DNA of 64,000 nucleotides, taken from positions 650,203-714,202 of the forward strand of contig QANU01111780.1 of assembly GCA_003254905.1 (NCBI GenBank), in the 5' to 3' direction. Each line of letters starts with the position of its first letter. The stretch's first letter is position 1. Shown here piece after piece: positions 37,340 to 50,819 of this stretch. The stretch comes from Nissolia schottii. Its lineage: Eukaryota; Streptophyta; Magnoliopsida; Fabales; Fabaceae. A model generated the notes under the pieces. The model was not told the origin of the DNA. It made no database searches and worked only from the letters and a program-made list of their open reading frames with translations. Both the position numbers and the translations under genes were made by a program.

Positions 37340-38324
37340 TACTAATATTTAAAGTAAAACTTCAATCAGATCTTTGATAAAAACGTCACCAATTAAATTC
37401 ATCCCTCAAAATTAAAATGTATCATTATAGTCCTTGAAAGTTAAAAATGTAGATCACAATAATTCGTTTTAGAAATAGATTAATTGACAAAATATATTTT
37501 TTATCAGACAAATTAATCCTTAAAAAGAATTTGTTTTGACGTTTTAAAGTTTTCATGGACGGTGTTGATAGTTTCCATTTATCATGTAAATATTTGTATC
37601 TCAAACAATGTTGATAGTCCACTTTTCATGAACCCTAAATTGTAAGCAAACTATGAGGGTTTATCAAATTAGTATAAATTTCATGGAAAGAAGCATTACA
37701 ATTTGCAAAGATTATGCTAAGGTCTCTTAACTATTTAGTCAAATTATCCTCCGCATAACTCCATGAAATATTATTACAAATTATCATTCATAAGAATTGC
37801 AAGGAGGATAATTAAACTAAATAATGAGAATTTAACACTTTTTGCATTGTAATTATTATCGACTATCACATCCTCATGAAACAAATAAAGCAATTCAAAC
37901 ATGAGAGACGCTTGATCAAAATGTTATAAACATTTACATAAAGTAAAAACTGTATGTTCCTTTTATGGTACAATATACATTCTGACCAACTATATTTCCC
38001 TCCCTAAAGTCATCCTAAGTTGGGGGGTAGAAGATAATTTACTAACATCTCTTCCACTTTATACATGTCACACTGCCTTGCAAATCAAACCTTCACAAGA
38101 TAAATCAAATTACCCATTGACTAATTGGGGCTATAATAAAAATTCCAAACTCTCAAGCTATTTGTACACTAAACAAGAATTTTGATTCACTGCAACTACA
38201 GAAAAAGTACAGTACAGAACATGTCTTCTTTCCACAATGGCAGATACAAAAACACAGCATTGGGGTGGGCAGGAACAGGCTGAGAAATCCCCAAGTGCTC
38301 CACTCCAAGTCATGAAATTATGCA
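37340..38324. other. Intergenic; 3' flank of BSL1
   Basis: AT-rich without a gene. The first half is the flank of the RPA1-like pseudogene. The last few hundred bases before 38325 should contain the BSL1 3' untranslated region. Confidence 0.5.
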
Positions 38325-41300
38325 TCATATGTATGCTAGTGAGCCACGGTCAAGGTCGGGTTGCGGTCGACCACGCGTAGGAGTCGGCGGCCTCTGAATA
38401 TTAAGTTCCTATAATAATAAAAACAAAACGGATAAACATGTCATTAAGCAAGTTCAAGTCTGATAGATGGAGGGGGGGAAAAACTAGCGCTGAAATAACT
38501 TAATAGTTATGGACCAATTCTAGTGGATTCCAATACTAGTGGTTTAGAATTTTTTTTTTTTAAAAAAAAAAACACCCATACAAACAAAACTACAATTGAC
38601 TTATGCAATATAGCTGTTATGTGTCTCTTGTGTCAGAGTCATTTAAATGACATTATCTGAATCATTTGAATGACTTATGCTTTGCATACTCCCAGAGAAC
38701 ACGAGCTTTGGCAATCAAATGACTCCATCGAATGTCTTTTGAGAAAGAGTCATTCGAATGACTTGCTCATGGGTCATTCGAATGACTTACAATAGTCATT
38801 CGATTGACTTATGCAAGTCTTAGCCAATCTCATCTTTTTTCTTATCCTTTTTATTTCTTTGTTTATCTAATTCATTTTTAAATCTTAAAATCAAGGGTTT
38901 GTCATAAAAGTCATTTTAGAAAGCATTTTAAAGAGTTATCACACATACACCTTCAACAACAAATTTCCTAAGTCCTAAATCTATATCTTCATTGAATTCC
39001 TTGACTTGGAAACTTGCATCTTTTGTCTCATCAAAACCTACATCATGTAGAATTCACAATTTCCCCCTTTTGATGATGACAAACATTTAGGAAGAAAGAT
39101 TAATCAAAAACATTTAAGAATGCATGAGTTATGGCAAATATTGCCCCTCAATATGTGCAACTTTTTCAAAAGATATAGATTTAGCATAAGATAGAAATTC
39201 ACACATAATTCCCCTTGAGTTTATGCATTTCCCAAAAACTGGATAAACGGGCTTGGCTCGCGGGCCAGACTCATTTTGACAGCCCTAATCATATATGATG
39301 TGACAGTTGGTTATTCTTGGTTGTTATTGGTTGCTATTTGCTTCATTTCCCCTTTGATTACTATCAATGTTGTTGGTTTTAGGGTTTTGACATCTGTGAT
39401 GGTTTATATTGATTTTTGATAATGTCAAAAGGGAGAAAAGGGCTCAGGAAGAAAATGATTTGAAATGTTGATTTGAAATTTCCGCTTCGCTTATCTCTGA
39501 CATCTTTTCGGGGAATGCATAAACTCAGGGGAATTATGTGCAAATTTCTATCTTAAGCCCAAGTCATTCAAATGACTCAAGTAATGTCATTCGAATGACT
39601 CTTGACACAAGAGACACATAACAGCTATATTGCGTAAGTCATTCGAATGACCAATCTCTGAAGAAAGCAACGGCTAGTTCTGCTATACTATTTTCTTGAG
39701 CATTAATTGCACAACGGCTACGACTAGGATCACTTGGAACTCAATAAATACCCACATAACTCAGTAATTCTAGGAAGAACATTTACTCCTAGACTCTCAT
39801 CCTTCTATAAGCATTTATTTAGCCATTCTAGAGAGTCAAAAAGAGAGATTTTACACACCTATAGTGCTTCAATTTGTCTTATTCACAAATTCCATACACT
39901 TGTAAAGTGAATGAGGGATCCTTCTAGATTGATTAGAATGGAATCCCTCAGGAAGATTACTTGAGGCTCAAGCACAAGGTGTGAAGAGCTCTTGGCTGTA
40001 AAGGTTTTTCAAGCACCAAAGTTTTAAGCTTGAAAATAGTGGAGAAACTCTTGAGCAAGTAGCTTGGGGACTGGACGTAAATCACAAGGGTGATTAAATC
40101 AGGATAAATTGAGTTTGCATTCTCTCTATCCCTTAACTCTTTACTTTTATATTGCTTGTGCTAGCTTGCTTTATTGCTTATTCTTATATTTTTGGTAAGA
40201 TTTTCTAACTCATTTTCTAAATAAGAAAAGTTTTGTGAAAAAATTTGAATACCCAATTCACCCCTTCTTATGTATTTGAAGGCACTTAGTAACAAACTAC
40301 AATACAGGAAAGCAAGGCACTGCATAAGGCTCTAACCTGCATCCATGTCTCATCCATGCCGCGCTCCGGAGATGTCTCAGGAGACTGAAGGGGTGGTGGT
40401 AAGGGGTGAATCAATTTTGGAACCACAACCAAACCCCTGCCAACTACCAGTATGGCTCCAGCATTGTTTGCCGTTCCTAAACAAGAAGCCCCACATGAGA
40501 CCAAAATGCTAATACACACAAAGGAAAACACTGGTAAGGACTTGTGCTTACCGCAATAGTTAGTTGCCGAAAAAAGGGTGATTAATTGTCCCTGTGCGAA
40601 TCGCTCAAAGCCATCCATGACACATTCATGGGCCCTTATAATAAGCTGTAATTTATTTTTCTTACAGAATTCTGTGACACGATCAGGCTGCAGGAAATAA
40701 GAAAATAATGGGTCAGTTGTTAAGTAGAACAATCGCAAAGGCTGTGGCTAATACGTGTGGCTATTTAACTAATATTCCATCACAAATTTGAGTGTTAAAA
40801 AACAATCATTCATATTTTATAAAATTTTGGCATATTAGATGATGTCATAATTGTAACTGAACTACTACGAAGTTAACCCTTTTTGGAAGTATTGTAGAGT
40901 GTTAGCTTGTCCTTTGCTAACTTAATAACCATTTGCGGTCATACATAAGAAGATTAACAATCCCAAAGAGTAAGGTAAACCTGCCTTAATAGAAGGTACT
41001 TTCAAGCTCGAATTCAAAACACTAACAAGGGGCCAGTTTAACTTATTACAAAAACAAATTCTCGTATGAAGGAAAAAAAAGGAAAGTAAAGCCACAGGAG
41101 GTTGCAATATCCCCCAAAACTGAAAAAAGAGGTAAGTCAGAGAAACAAGAAAGAATGATGAGGTAACAATACCCCCCAATAGAATGAAGTAACAATACCC
41201 CCCAATATGAGCATATCGGAAACGACAACTCCCTTTAAACAACCATGAGAACAATCAAAATGGTGAGACTGAAGAAGTAACTGTTATTTGATTTAAAGGT

Positions 41301-44300
41301 AACATTATAACATCTCTAGAGAGAAGCAAACAAAGCAGCAGGCTAGATAGCCTTTCCATGTATTGCTCAGAATTTTTGAATTCATATTTCCTGGCCCGGG
41401 GCACGATGTCTAAATTTTGTGGTATTTTTACCAGAGCATGGAACAGGTTTATGTCTATTTGATTTTAAAACAGATAAGAAGTTTTTTTTTGGGATAAAAA
41501 AATGAAACAAAAGGTTCTTCCAACACTGGCTCTGAATGACATAGCCCACAACATAACAGTAAAATAAAATCATGAACTACTATCACCCTGTTCATGGAAT
41601 AGTCTATAACCTCAGCGACATGAGAAAACATTTTCATGTGCAATTGAAGATAGTAAAATTTACTGATAGCATGAGGAGTGTTTGCAATGGCTGATATAAT
41701 ACGTACCCCGAAAGTAACAAGGCCTGGTCCTCTAGCATTTGGCCTCAAACCCTCTACACTGTCATTTTCTGTGGGATCAGACCTACAAATATGTAGACAT
41801 TATAAGACGCGGAATTAAACATAACAATCACCACAGGACAAACAAACCCCCCCCCCCCGGGTCCCCTACCCAACAGGGTATAAAAAAGAAAAGCAAACCA
41901 TACCATAGAAGGTCCATTAAAATAATAGATCCTGCATCCATTGTTATGGGTCTTTCAAGCTTCTCTATCTGTTCTACTGAATGGATAGACCTTCCAATGC
42001 CACCATGCATACAGATAATTTTCTTTTCAATAAGAGCAGCAAGTGGAAGAAAGTTGAAAAGTTGATTGAACCGTGTCCATGCCCATATTCCATCATTTTC
42101 TCCCTACGAGCACACAGTTAGTTGAAGAGTTAAACCAAAATAACGAATCTATGCAAGTATGTTTCGTCCCTACCATTCTTTCGATACACTCAATACGAAA
42201 ACCAAAGAGTGCATTTATGTCAGCAGCTTCATGGTTTCCACGTATCAAGTGAACATTCTCAGGATACTCAATCTGCACAATCACAAGGCCAGTGCATGAT
42301 GAATTATAAAGATAAAGATAAAGTAAACCAAATAAAACTATATCTAAAAATTAATATAATTAACCAGTAGCTTGCCTTAAGTGCAAGCAGCAAGGTAATG
42401 GTTTCCAAGCTGTGCTGTCCTCGATCAACATAATCTCCCAAAAACAGGTAGTCAATATACCTGAAACATTAGATGAGTAGCGAATTACAGAATTTCATCT
42501 GAAGCTTCACAGCAATAGATCAATTCCTTCAGAAAATTCAAGCTTAACAATTAGCTAGAAATAATTTTATTTACATAGAACAATACTCAAGTTGGGTGGA
42601 TGAAATGGAGGAGTGCCTCGGGAGTTCTATGTGATCGAAAAGTGCCACTCAAGATTAAGGAAAAATTTTACCGCACAGCTATAAGACCAACAATGATATA
42701 CGGCACAGAGTGTTGGGCAATAAAAAGCCAGCAGGAGAATAAACTCAATGTTGCGAAATTGAGGATGCTATGTTGGATAAGTGGACATACTAGACAAGAT
42801 AGGATTAAGAACAATTGCATTAGGGAGAAGGTCGGGGTAGCACCTATAGTAGAAAAGATGGTAGAATCCCATCTTAGGTGGTTTGGTAATGTGAGGAGAA
42901 GTCCAATAGAAACCCCAGTAAGGAGCGCAGATCAAATGGCGGGTAACTCATTAGCTAGAGGTAGGGAGAGACATAGAAAAACTATAAAGGAAATTATTAG
43001 AAAAGATTTAGAGGTTAATGATCCGCACAAAAACAAGGCCTTTGATATGGCACTATGACATCGCCAGATCCATGTAGCCGACTCCACGCAGTGGGAAAAG
43101 GCTCAGTTGCTATTGTATTTACATGGAACAAGGCTATAACAAATCAAGTGCCCAATCGAACTTTGCTGTTAAGGGATATTAACTTAGCCCAAACCTTTAC
43201 TTAACCCAAAGAATAGATCATTCAACAGGTCAACTAGCATTGGAATTCTGCTACACACCAGGTGAACTTCAGATTATAGCTAACAGGAACATTTCAAGTA
43301 ATCCATAAAATCAAACCCATATTGTATATTTCCAACAACTGACCAACATACCAATGTTGCTTCTAGGATATGATCGGGCATTTTAGTATTTTTACAGTAT
43401 GATCTTCGATGAGTAGAATGTTGGAACTGATTTTCCAATTAATGGTAGGGACTCACTAAAACCCGTCGCAACATTACAGGAACAGAGATGATCTGATTGA
43501 CACCCAGTCAATATATAAGCTATTTTGACACAAGCAATCCTAATCTACCAATGAATACATATAGCTGTTATAGCATACTTACGTGATGTCTCCTGCAGTT
43601 GAAGGAAATCCATATTCATCAAATAGCCGCATCAAATCACCAAACTGACCATGAAGATCACCAAATACTTTGACAGGAGCTTTCAGCTGAAGAACAGTTG
43701 GTTCATGCATAAATATTTGCTCAGCAGCATAGCATAATTCACCCACTTCATAAGAATCCAAGAAGAATCGCCTGTTTGCAGGAGCTTTCCAGTTGCGAGG
43801 CCTAAGCAAATTCGAAATTATCTGGCAGGAAGCCAATGATAATAAGTGATTGTGGAATGTAGCAATATGATAATTAAACAAGCAGACCACAATATTTCAT
43901 AGCCAACATAAAGGAAAGAAAAACATGCATCAAATAATGCTTGCCTTTTTATGCAACCCTTGAGGGGATTTCTGCCTAGTGAACTTTTTGGTAGGATATG
44001 GTAAATCATTATTTACAGGAACCATGCGTCTGCTTTCATTTTCAAATTGATCCAACGATAGCTGTCTCACCATTCCACCAAGGTTGCCCACGGCCTCTTT
44101 AGCAACAACAACCTGTAACAATATATATATGATTCTGAAGACTTGAGAGGAATATTGTGTTACAAGCAAGGATTCCAAGCACATACAGCTCTGGGATGAA
44201 GGCGGACATCTCCCTCTGTGTCACTTCCATCTGAAACTGTTTCTGCAGCTTGTGAGTTGTCATCTGACACTGATGTTTCTGCAGCAGGACTACTTGATAC

Positions 44301-47300
44301 AGAGTGCACATTTTGCCAGACAGAACTCGCTACCTCAGCTTCAGCAGCTGATGCCTCCCTCAATTTTTCCATGGAATTTCTGTCCATTCTGGTAAAAATT
44401 AAACACATTAGTTGTCAAAAAATTGAAATAGCACAAGCATTAACAGTGAGGTAATCGTGTTGTGCTTCCATAGAAAGAACCAATAAATGATATACCCTAT
44501 GCCACCAGATGAGGGAATGTCTGGTCCAGAATCTGAACTTGTCACATTAAAATTTAAGTTGGCCTGGTTATGTCTGGGACTTGACAGGGGAGAAGTTCTG
44601 TCAGATGTTAATGAAGGAGAATTCGTGTCATTTTGAAATGGCGAATTCTCAGCCACTAAAAAATCATCTAGTAGCGTATCTGCACAGGATAAGGTTATAT
44701 TAGAGCAGGTAAACAAAGAGAACAGATTTGGCAATTTCTAAGGCACACCAAATTAGCAGGAACAAAAAATAAAATCATAAAAACAATTGCGGTCCATAAT
44801 AAAGTTTGGTGGACAAATTATATTAATTTATTCAATTGATATTTTAATTCTGGCTAACTAACTCTTCATAACTGAGAATAAATCAGTGCAAAGCATTATA
44901 AAGCACAGCCCAAATCCCAAAGGTTCACAATGCATTCACAATATTTTGAGAAACAAAGGATCAAGTAAAACACCACTTAACCAGGAAAATGTCAAACTGT
45001 CAACGAAAGCGAACATAGGCTTCAAAGAGAAAATGCAAACTATTGCATTTTTAAAAGGGTACCAAATCATTTTTCAGCAAGTCAGCACAACATGCAGTAA
45101 CCTATTTGGCAAGAATCGCTATAAGATCTTAATAAGAAACAATTTTGTTCGCTATGATATAGAAATCAAATAGTTGATGGTTGAGCGTAGATAACAAAAA
45201 TAATTAGACAAATCCACATCTAATTCAATTAGCTTCAGTTACAACTTAGAGTCACTTGGAACCTAAGATAGTGGAGGATTTGGTTATGCAGATGCAGGGT
45301 CTAACTGAATAGGCAGCACACAGCAAAAAGATACCAGATTCATTTAATTAAATAAAAAAAATTACAGAATAGTATATTAAAACGGAAGACGATCTTGATG
45401 GTGTCTCTGTCACATAACGCTGAAAGAATAAGACATCGGAATGAACTTAAGAAAATAGTGGGAATCAATTCTTGTTTTTTTAAAAACAAAGTGAACATGC
45501 CACATTTAGTTTTCATCTTTAAATTGTGTAATATGAGTACTTACCTCCTCTAAGACCACCATAGATATAAATACGAACACCAATAGCCGCTGCTGCATGG
45601 CGACAACGACGCAGAAGGTCAAAAGCAGGGTCATAGTCATGACCTTTGTTTGTGCGTGAGGAGGACACAAGGCCAATTCTGTCCAACCAAACCCCAGCAG
45701 CGGTGTCCAGTACTGCCAAAACAAGTAAGGAAATAAAAATATTTTTAAAAAATGGCTGAAACAGCAATGCAAGAAACACATAAAACAACTAAATTTGGTA
45801 ATAACATAGAAAAGCAGGTTACCTGCAATGGTTGCTTCACCTTCTACGGCCCGTCCACCCTTGAGAACACCTCCTGTAACATGCAATCGTGGACCAACGA
45901 AAACCTAGAATGCAATGCCATATTCAATAAAAACTAAAACTTTAAAAGGAATGAGTAAATTAGTCAACAACAATAGACATGGTTATAAAAATGAAACCCT
46001 TGCAGCAGTTCTAAGCCATTGATCTTATTGTTTCATCCAACAACTAAAAGACATCCAGAACTTAGTGCTGAGACCAGCATTAAATAGGAAAGAGAGAAAT
46101 CCGCTTAAAATCTTTTTTTGAATTTTTCAAATGATCTCTCTCCATTAATAATGATAGTGTGGGGACTGATTCAAAATAGAGAAAGAAAATAAATTTTCAA
46201 CTATCAAAGGAAAAAAATAGGATCATAAATGGTGGGTTGTCATTATAGTTAGCCATAAAAAAAAAAAAAAAAAAAGTAAGATAAGGCTTGATAGCAATCA
46301 AGTGAGTAATCTCTTCCTTGAAAAAAGTGATCATTACATAATGCCTTGGTCAACATTAAGCATCAAGTCATGTCACTATTTTAAGTAACACCATGAGATA
46401 TCCTAGTGATGACAAAAACAATTAATTTTTTTTTCTTTGCGGGAATCTCACACTTACCGCAGCGTGTTGATACCTCGGTGAAGGGGAAACTCCAGGTGCA
46501 AGTGTCCATTCCCACTGGCCATTCCTATGCATGAGCAGTCCATATGCATCTGCTAGTGGCTACACAGGATACATATAATAAATGCTATCATATTTTACTA
46601 AATAAGACTCAAATGCAAGATTCATAAAAATATGCATTCACAAAAACATGTGTTTCTGCTTCATCAAAATTATTTATAACCTAGTCGAGCATAGATTAGC
46701 ATACTAGGTTTTTCTAAAATCAACAAGCTGTAATGATTAGATGAGAAGAGTATTATAGATCATACTGCTCCAGAAGAGTCTCTTCCACCACACAGCAAAA
46801 ACATTCCGTCTGTGCGAGCACTAGCTGTTGCGTACCTATAAATTGAGGTAGACTAATGAAAAACTAAAATACAGTTATATATGTCAAAAAATTGAAGACA
46901 GTTATGGCCTCAATTGCAAAAAAAAACTAGACATACTTACATTCTAGCAGAAGGTCTATCCCCTTCTGGGTTCAGCTTCTGCCACACATAAGGTTTTTGA
47001 GCAGTATCCAAAGCCCAAGCATCAGAAACAACTCTTTTCCCTATCACATGGTTAAAAAAATGAAATTATCCACTATGTATCACACGACAACACCAGGGGA
47101 TGTGTGGTTTGTTTTCACTTCTCATTTGTAGTTGTTTTGTTTTCATGAATATTTACGAAAACAAAGAAAAAACTATATTGTTTTCATTTGATTTCTTGTC
47201 TTCAAAATTGTGAAGAAAATGATACAAACAAAAAAGGTACCAGCGTTGTAATCATTAAAGAAATAACTGAATGGAAATGAAAACAAAAAACAAACTAAAA

Positions 47301-49294
47301 ACCACATTAACTTTCTTCACAAGAATGTACTAAGACGTGTTATATAGCCAGACAAATATATGTACATTTGTACAAAACAACACTGTTATCAAATTGGGAG
47401 TTGAATCGTGAATCAGAAAGCTTATTTTCCGAATTGCGAATTGAACCAAATCGCGAATCGAACCGTATCGTGAATCGTAAGATTCATGATCAATAATTAG
47501 ATATAGTATACAAATATTTTCCATGTAAAAAAAAAATGAAAAAAAAACTATATACGATCATTTCAAAGTCAAAGAGTGAATTGTATAACTAATAAACTAA
47601 GTGAGCGAGTGAAAGTGTGAAATCTCTATTTCAAGAGAATGGACATTAAACAATGAAATAGTTAAAAATGGTGTATTTAGTAACACATCTTTAGTTTATT
47701 TCATTTAACGATTTAAACTTCATTGTCTATTTAATTTCTCCAACGAGAATGGGTGAAAAAAAGTTTTTAAAAAAAAAAGTAATGAATCGTTGAATCTTTT
47801 CACCATTGCACTGAATCAGTACATGTGTCATAAGAATCATATTCATCTGCGATTCACTGCCTGGTATGAATCGCTAGCATGCTGAATCGTATCAAATCGT
47901 GAATCGCAAGATTCTGATATCCATGATAGACAAGCAAAACAACTCATGGAATTTATTTCAAAATTTCATACCAGAACGAGATTTAGGTATTTAATCGAGT
48001 TGAATAGATTTTATTTCAAAATTTCATACAGGAACAATATTTAGGTATTTAATGAGAACCGGACAAAAAGGAGTCAAGCTGTCAATTACCAAACATAGAT
48101 TGCGTTATAACAGTGCTTTAATTTTCCTAAACATTCAATCTAATGAAGAATGACAAACTGACCCAAAAGTAACGTACATGCACCACATCCTTAATCAAGC
48201 TTATCATTCGTATTTCACTTCATCATTTATCCGACTCGACGGTTTAAAGTAGAAAATTAGCACCACGTGTCTCATTTTCACAGCGTGATGCATTATTGAC
48301 CTCAATTTTAACACCCAAAAATAATAAATTTAAAGACATAAAAGGAAATGAATTTCTCTAACCATCATTCCCGCTAACAGTAACAAGATATCTCTGAGCA
48401 ACCAAGTCCATTGCATGGCCATAGCGAGGGCCTGGTCCTTGCCCTTGTACAACAACTCTGCATCAAATTAAATCACAGCATTGACTAATACCGCAATTTT
48501 TCTGAAACCCCTAGAACTGTCAAAAGAAAAAGACTAGTTCAATCACAACCAAGCTCACCTGTGCCACTTGAACTTATCATTGGTCATGTCAAGCACATAG
48601 AGATCATCAGTAGAATGTCCAGCAGGACCTATCCCACCCTATCCAAGCAAAGAGAACCAACCAAACAGATCATATCAGCACACACTATCCAAAACCCCCC
48701 AATCATCACCAAAACTACCTCCCCAACCCCACAATCACCTGAAAAACAACCATGGTTCCGACCGCGGCAGCAGCATGAGCAGCCCGAGGGGATGGCGGCT
48801 CTCCAGCGGGCTTAAGACTGCAACAACACTCATCAAACGAAGTTCATAACTTGAGCATCAATCCAACTACCCAACAACACCAGACAACCAATTAAACCCT
48901 AAATTAACCCAAATTCAAAAACTTTTCAGCTCACCTAATCCATTTCCTTGTTAAAACATCATAAGAATGAACTGTATTCGTCACTCCAGCCAACCCTACC
49001 AAAATCAAAAGAGAATTTCAAAACAGAGTAAGCAACTTTCTAGGTCAAATAATCAACCGAATTATCAAACAGACAAGTTGAATTTTCGTTACGGATTCCA
49101 GGAGTCGATGAAGATCCTCCCTCGATGGCGGTTGCGCCACCGAAGAGGATCAGTCTCGGACCGTGCGTCTTGGTGGCAGCGACGGCGGTGAGAGTGTGGC
49201 CGCAGCGAGGCCCCGGCGCGTCTTCATCGGTGTCCCAGAACGTCTCGAGAGGTCGATACGAAGGAGCAGGGTGTAGCCACGGCTTCGACCCCAT
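38325..49294 (-). CDS. BSL1: BSL1-type Kelch-repeat Ser/Thr protein phosphatase, 21 exons
   Basis: Minus-strand exons: 49294-49093, 48995-48935, 48817-48739, 48638-48559, 48457-48363, 47040-46941, 46835-46766, 46559-46458, 45904-45823, 45712-45545, 44679-44496, 44388-44187, 44112-43945, 43821-43583, 42460-42376, 42272-42174, 42103-41904, 41782-41707, 40687-40552, 40476-40337, 38408-38325. Phase is kept at every junction, giving 883 residues. Residues about 20-360 are Kelch repeats ([32 protein letters not shown]). A Ser-rich linker follows. Residues about 530-830 are a PP1/PP2A-fold phosphatase with GDLHG (585-589), GDYVDRG (619-625) and RGNHE (650-654). The tail ends RGSLAYI, as in BSL1 rather than BSL2/3. 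BSU1-family phosphatases dephosphorylate GSK3-type BIN2 kinases in brassinosteroid signalling; BSL1 also acts in stomatal and immune signalling. Introns 13 and 15 are GC-AG. Introns 14 and 20 carry retroelement DNA. Confidence 0.95.
38560..40290. mobile_element. Inverted copia-like retroelement fragments in BSL1 intron 20
   Basis: The left part reads on the minus strand and the right part on the plus strand. 'gcaatatagctgttatgtgtctcttg' near 38605-38630 recurs inverted near 39600-39630, and 'gaaattcacacataattcccc' near 39197 recurs inverted near 39530. The plus-strand arm ends 'aattcaccccttcttatg' (about 40255). The TCCCCCTTTTGATGATGAC motif (39062) is the purine-rich/LTR-boundary signature on one strand of SIRE/Maximus-type copia elements. 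So two related LTR-end fragments appear to lie head to head around 39240-39510. Exact termini and target duplications were not found. Confidence 0.5.
38636..39651. repeat. Two clusters of the GTCATTCGAATGAC palindrome
   Basis: Copies or one-to-two-base variants occur at about 38636-38812 (six or so) and 39563-39651 (three). It is the same palindrome as in the solo LTR at 9706-9999. Confidence 0.75.
42584..43115 (+). mobile_element. 5'-truncated LINE insertion in BSL1 intron 14
   Basis: The frame from 42600 to 43058 is the C-terminal end of a plant LINE reverse transcriptase ([52 protein letters not shown]). It is followed by the usual 3' tail, with a degenerate 'ccatgtagccgactccac' and a TTG-type end. 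It is bracketed by 16-bp direct repeats differing at one base, TATTTACATAGAACAA (42568-42583) and TATTTACATGGAACAA (43116-43131). Severe 5' truncation and a long target duplication are typical of target-primed reverse transcription. The fragment is antisense to BSL1 and uninterrupted over 150 codons, so it is fairly young. Confidence 0.9.
47388..47935. repeat. GAATCG-rich transposon-like block in BSL1 intron 5
   Basis: '(g)aatcgtgaatcg' variants cluster at both ends (47404-47480 and 47780-47910) around an AT-rich middle. This pattern fits a short non-autonomous DNA transposon with clustered subterminal motifs. I found no exact termini or target duplication. Confidence 0.35.
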
Positions 49295-49989
49295 CACACA
49301 CGATCCTCACAGAATAAAATTCAAAAAACAAAAATGAAAACTTGGATTGAGAACAAAGAAGGGAGGAACCCTAGCTCCGGCAATGGCGGTGGCTCTGGTG
49401 ATTCAGGTGGTGGGCCCGGACTTGCTCCGGACCCGATTAAACCTAACGGGTATTTTTTTTTCCTTCTTTTTCTATTTGTTTTCTCGGTTCTTAATCTTTG
49501 TTGTTGCAATTAGAATGGATCAAGAAAAAATATTGGTATGAGAGTTTAATCGGGGAAGTGTATTGGAGTGGGTGTGAATTGGGGGAGGAGTGAAGAAGGA
49601 GGAGGAGGACGAAGAAGCGGTTTGAGAATTGAGATATTATCTCTCTCTCTCTCTCTCGTGGGTGTGTTAGTGGCGTTGTGAGGAGGTAAAGGTAGCTAGA
49701 TTCATGGGTTTATTTTAGAATTATAATTTTATATGAATATTCAATGTTCTAACATTTTATATTATACTAAGACGTATTTTATAATGAGAAGTTGATTCCA
49801 TTATTTTTATTGAATTTACAATCACTTATTTTTACGTCTTATTAACTTGATTTTGAGTATGACAAATCAAATGTTAAAATTATGGTCAATTCATTTCTAA
49901 TTATAACTTAATTTTAAGTTATGCAGACGAGTCAAGATATTAGTTTTTATTTATTTTTATGAGCACAAAGCTAGCAACTAGTTACTAGA
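49295..49989. other. BSL1 5' leader and proximal promoter
   Basis: Minus-strand transcription must start here. A (CT)n/(GA)n tract at 49640-49657 lies about 350 bp upstream of the ATG, typical of plant 5' leaders or core promoters. No TATA box is obvious. Confidence 0.5.
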
Positions 49990-50815
49990 AGAATCAATCA
50001 TCAATAATGGCAAAAGATGTGCAAGAGGGATTATTAACTCTACGAACTTTAAAGTTGTCAAGACCGTTTCACGAGCCACCCAATCCATACAATTCGCATA
50101 ATAGAGGATATGACAAACACCAACCTCCCACTCACGACTCCTTGATGTCACAAAGAAGACCATCTAAGGATGGAGAACAACATCGAGAAGAGGAAGCAAT
50201 AAAACTCACCGCATGAATACAATCTGACTCACATGTAATGTTTCAGAAGCCTCTCTTTCAAACAACATTCAACCTCTCCTTAACAGCAAGCAAGCAATTC
50301 AACCCCAATATTGTCCATTGAAATTGACAAAAACATAAAGCCGTAATCCAATAACCATTCATATGACGCAAAACTCCACCAAACCTACTAGAGTGGCTCT
50401 CCAAATGGATACTTGCATCCACGTTGATCTTCACATAGCCATGAGAGGAAACATCCATCACAATGTAAGACAACACCCCCCCCCCCCCAAAAACAAGACT
50501 TGGATCCGAGTTCAGGCAACAAATATTAGTAATAATTCTATGAATATTTCACCTCTCACTCCCCCATAACTTTGATGTTACGTCAACGCTACACCCATCA
50601 ATAAATAATTGTCAGGCATAAATTCAAGTGATCACTAGAGATGAGTAAGTGAACTCACTGTTAAAAATCAAGCTCGGTCTAACAACTATGAGAAAAGACT
50701 CACATGACGCCAAACAGTGTAGGAGCCATGACAATCACGAAAGACAATGAATGATGTCCTCATCACCAGACCCACATATCGAACACAACGGGGAGAATAT
50801 CATACCTCTCCTAAA
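49990..50815 (-). pseudogene. LINE remnant: zinc-binding region and RNase H-like domain
   Basis: Read on the minus strand, 50815-50700 gives CSICGSGDEDIIHC followed by a frameshifted RDCHGSYTVWRHV. That is the zf-RVT pattern found after LINE reverse transcriptases. At 50440-50300 comes VKINVDASIHLESHSSRFGG with VLRHMNGYW, the start of an RVT_3/RNase H domain. Weaker pieces down to about 49990 (ESDCIHAVSFI, then ANCMDWVAR) continue it. Order and spacing match the C-terminal end of a plant LINE. Many stops and frameshifts show long decay. It lies within 0.7-1.5 kb upstream of the BSL1 start. Confidence 0.65.
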
Positions 50816-50819
50816 ATAG

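Noticed and set aside
42600-43058. 152-codon frame as an independent host gene nested in BSL1
   Set aside because: Sequence is the C-terminus of a LINE reverse transcriptase and is framed by target duplications.
44218-44454. 78-codon Ser/Ala-rich plus-strand frame
   Set aside because: Complement of BSL1 exon 12, which encodes the Ser-rich linker.
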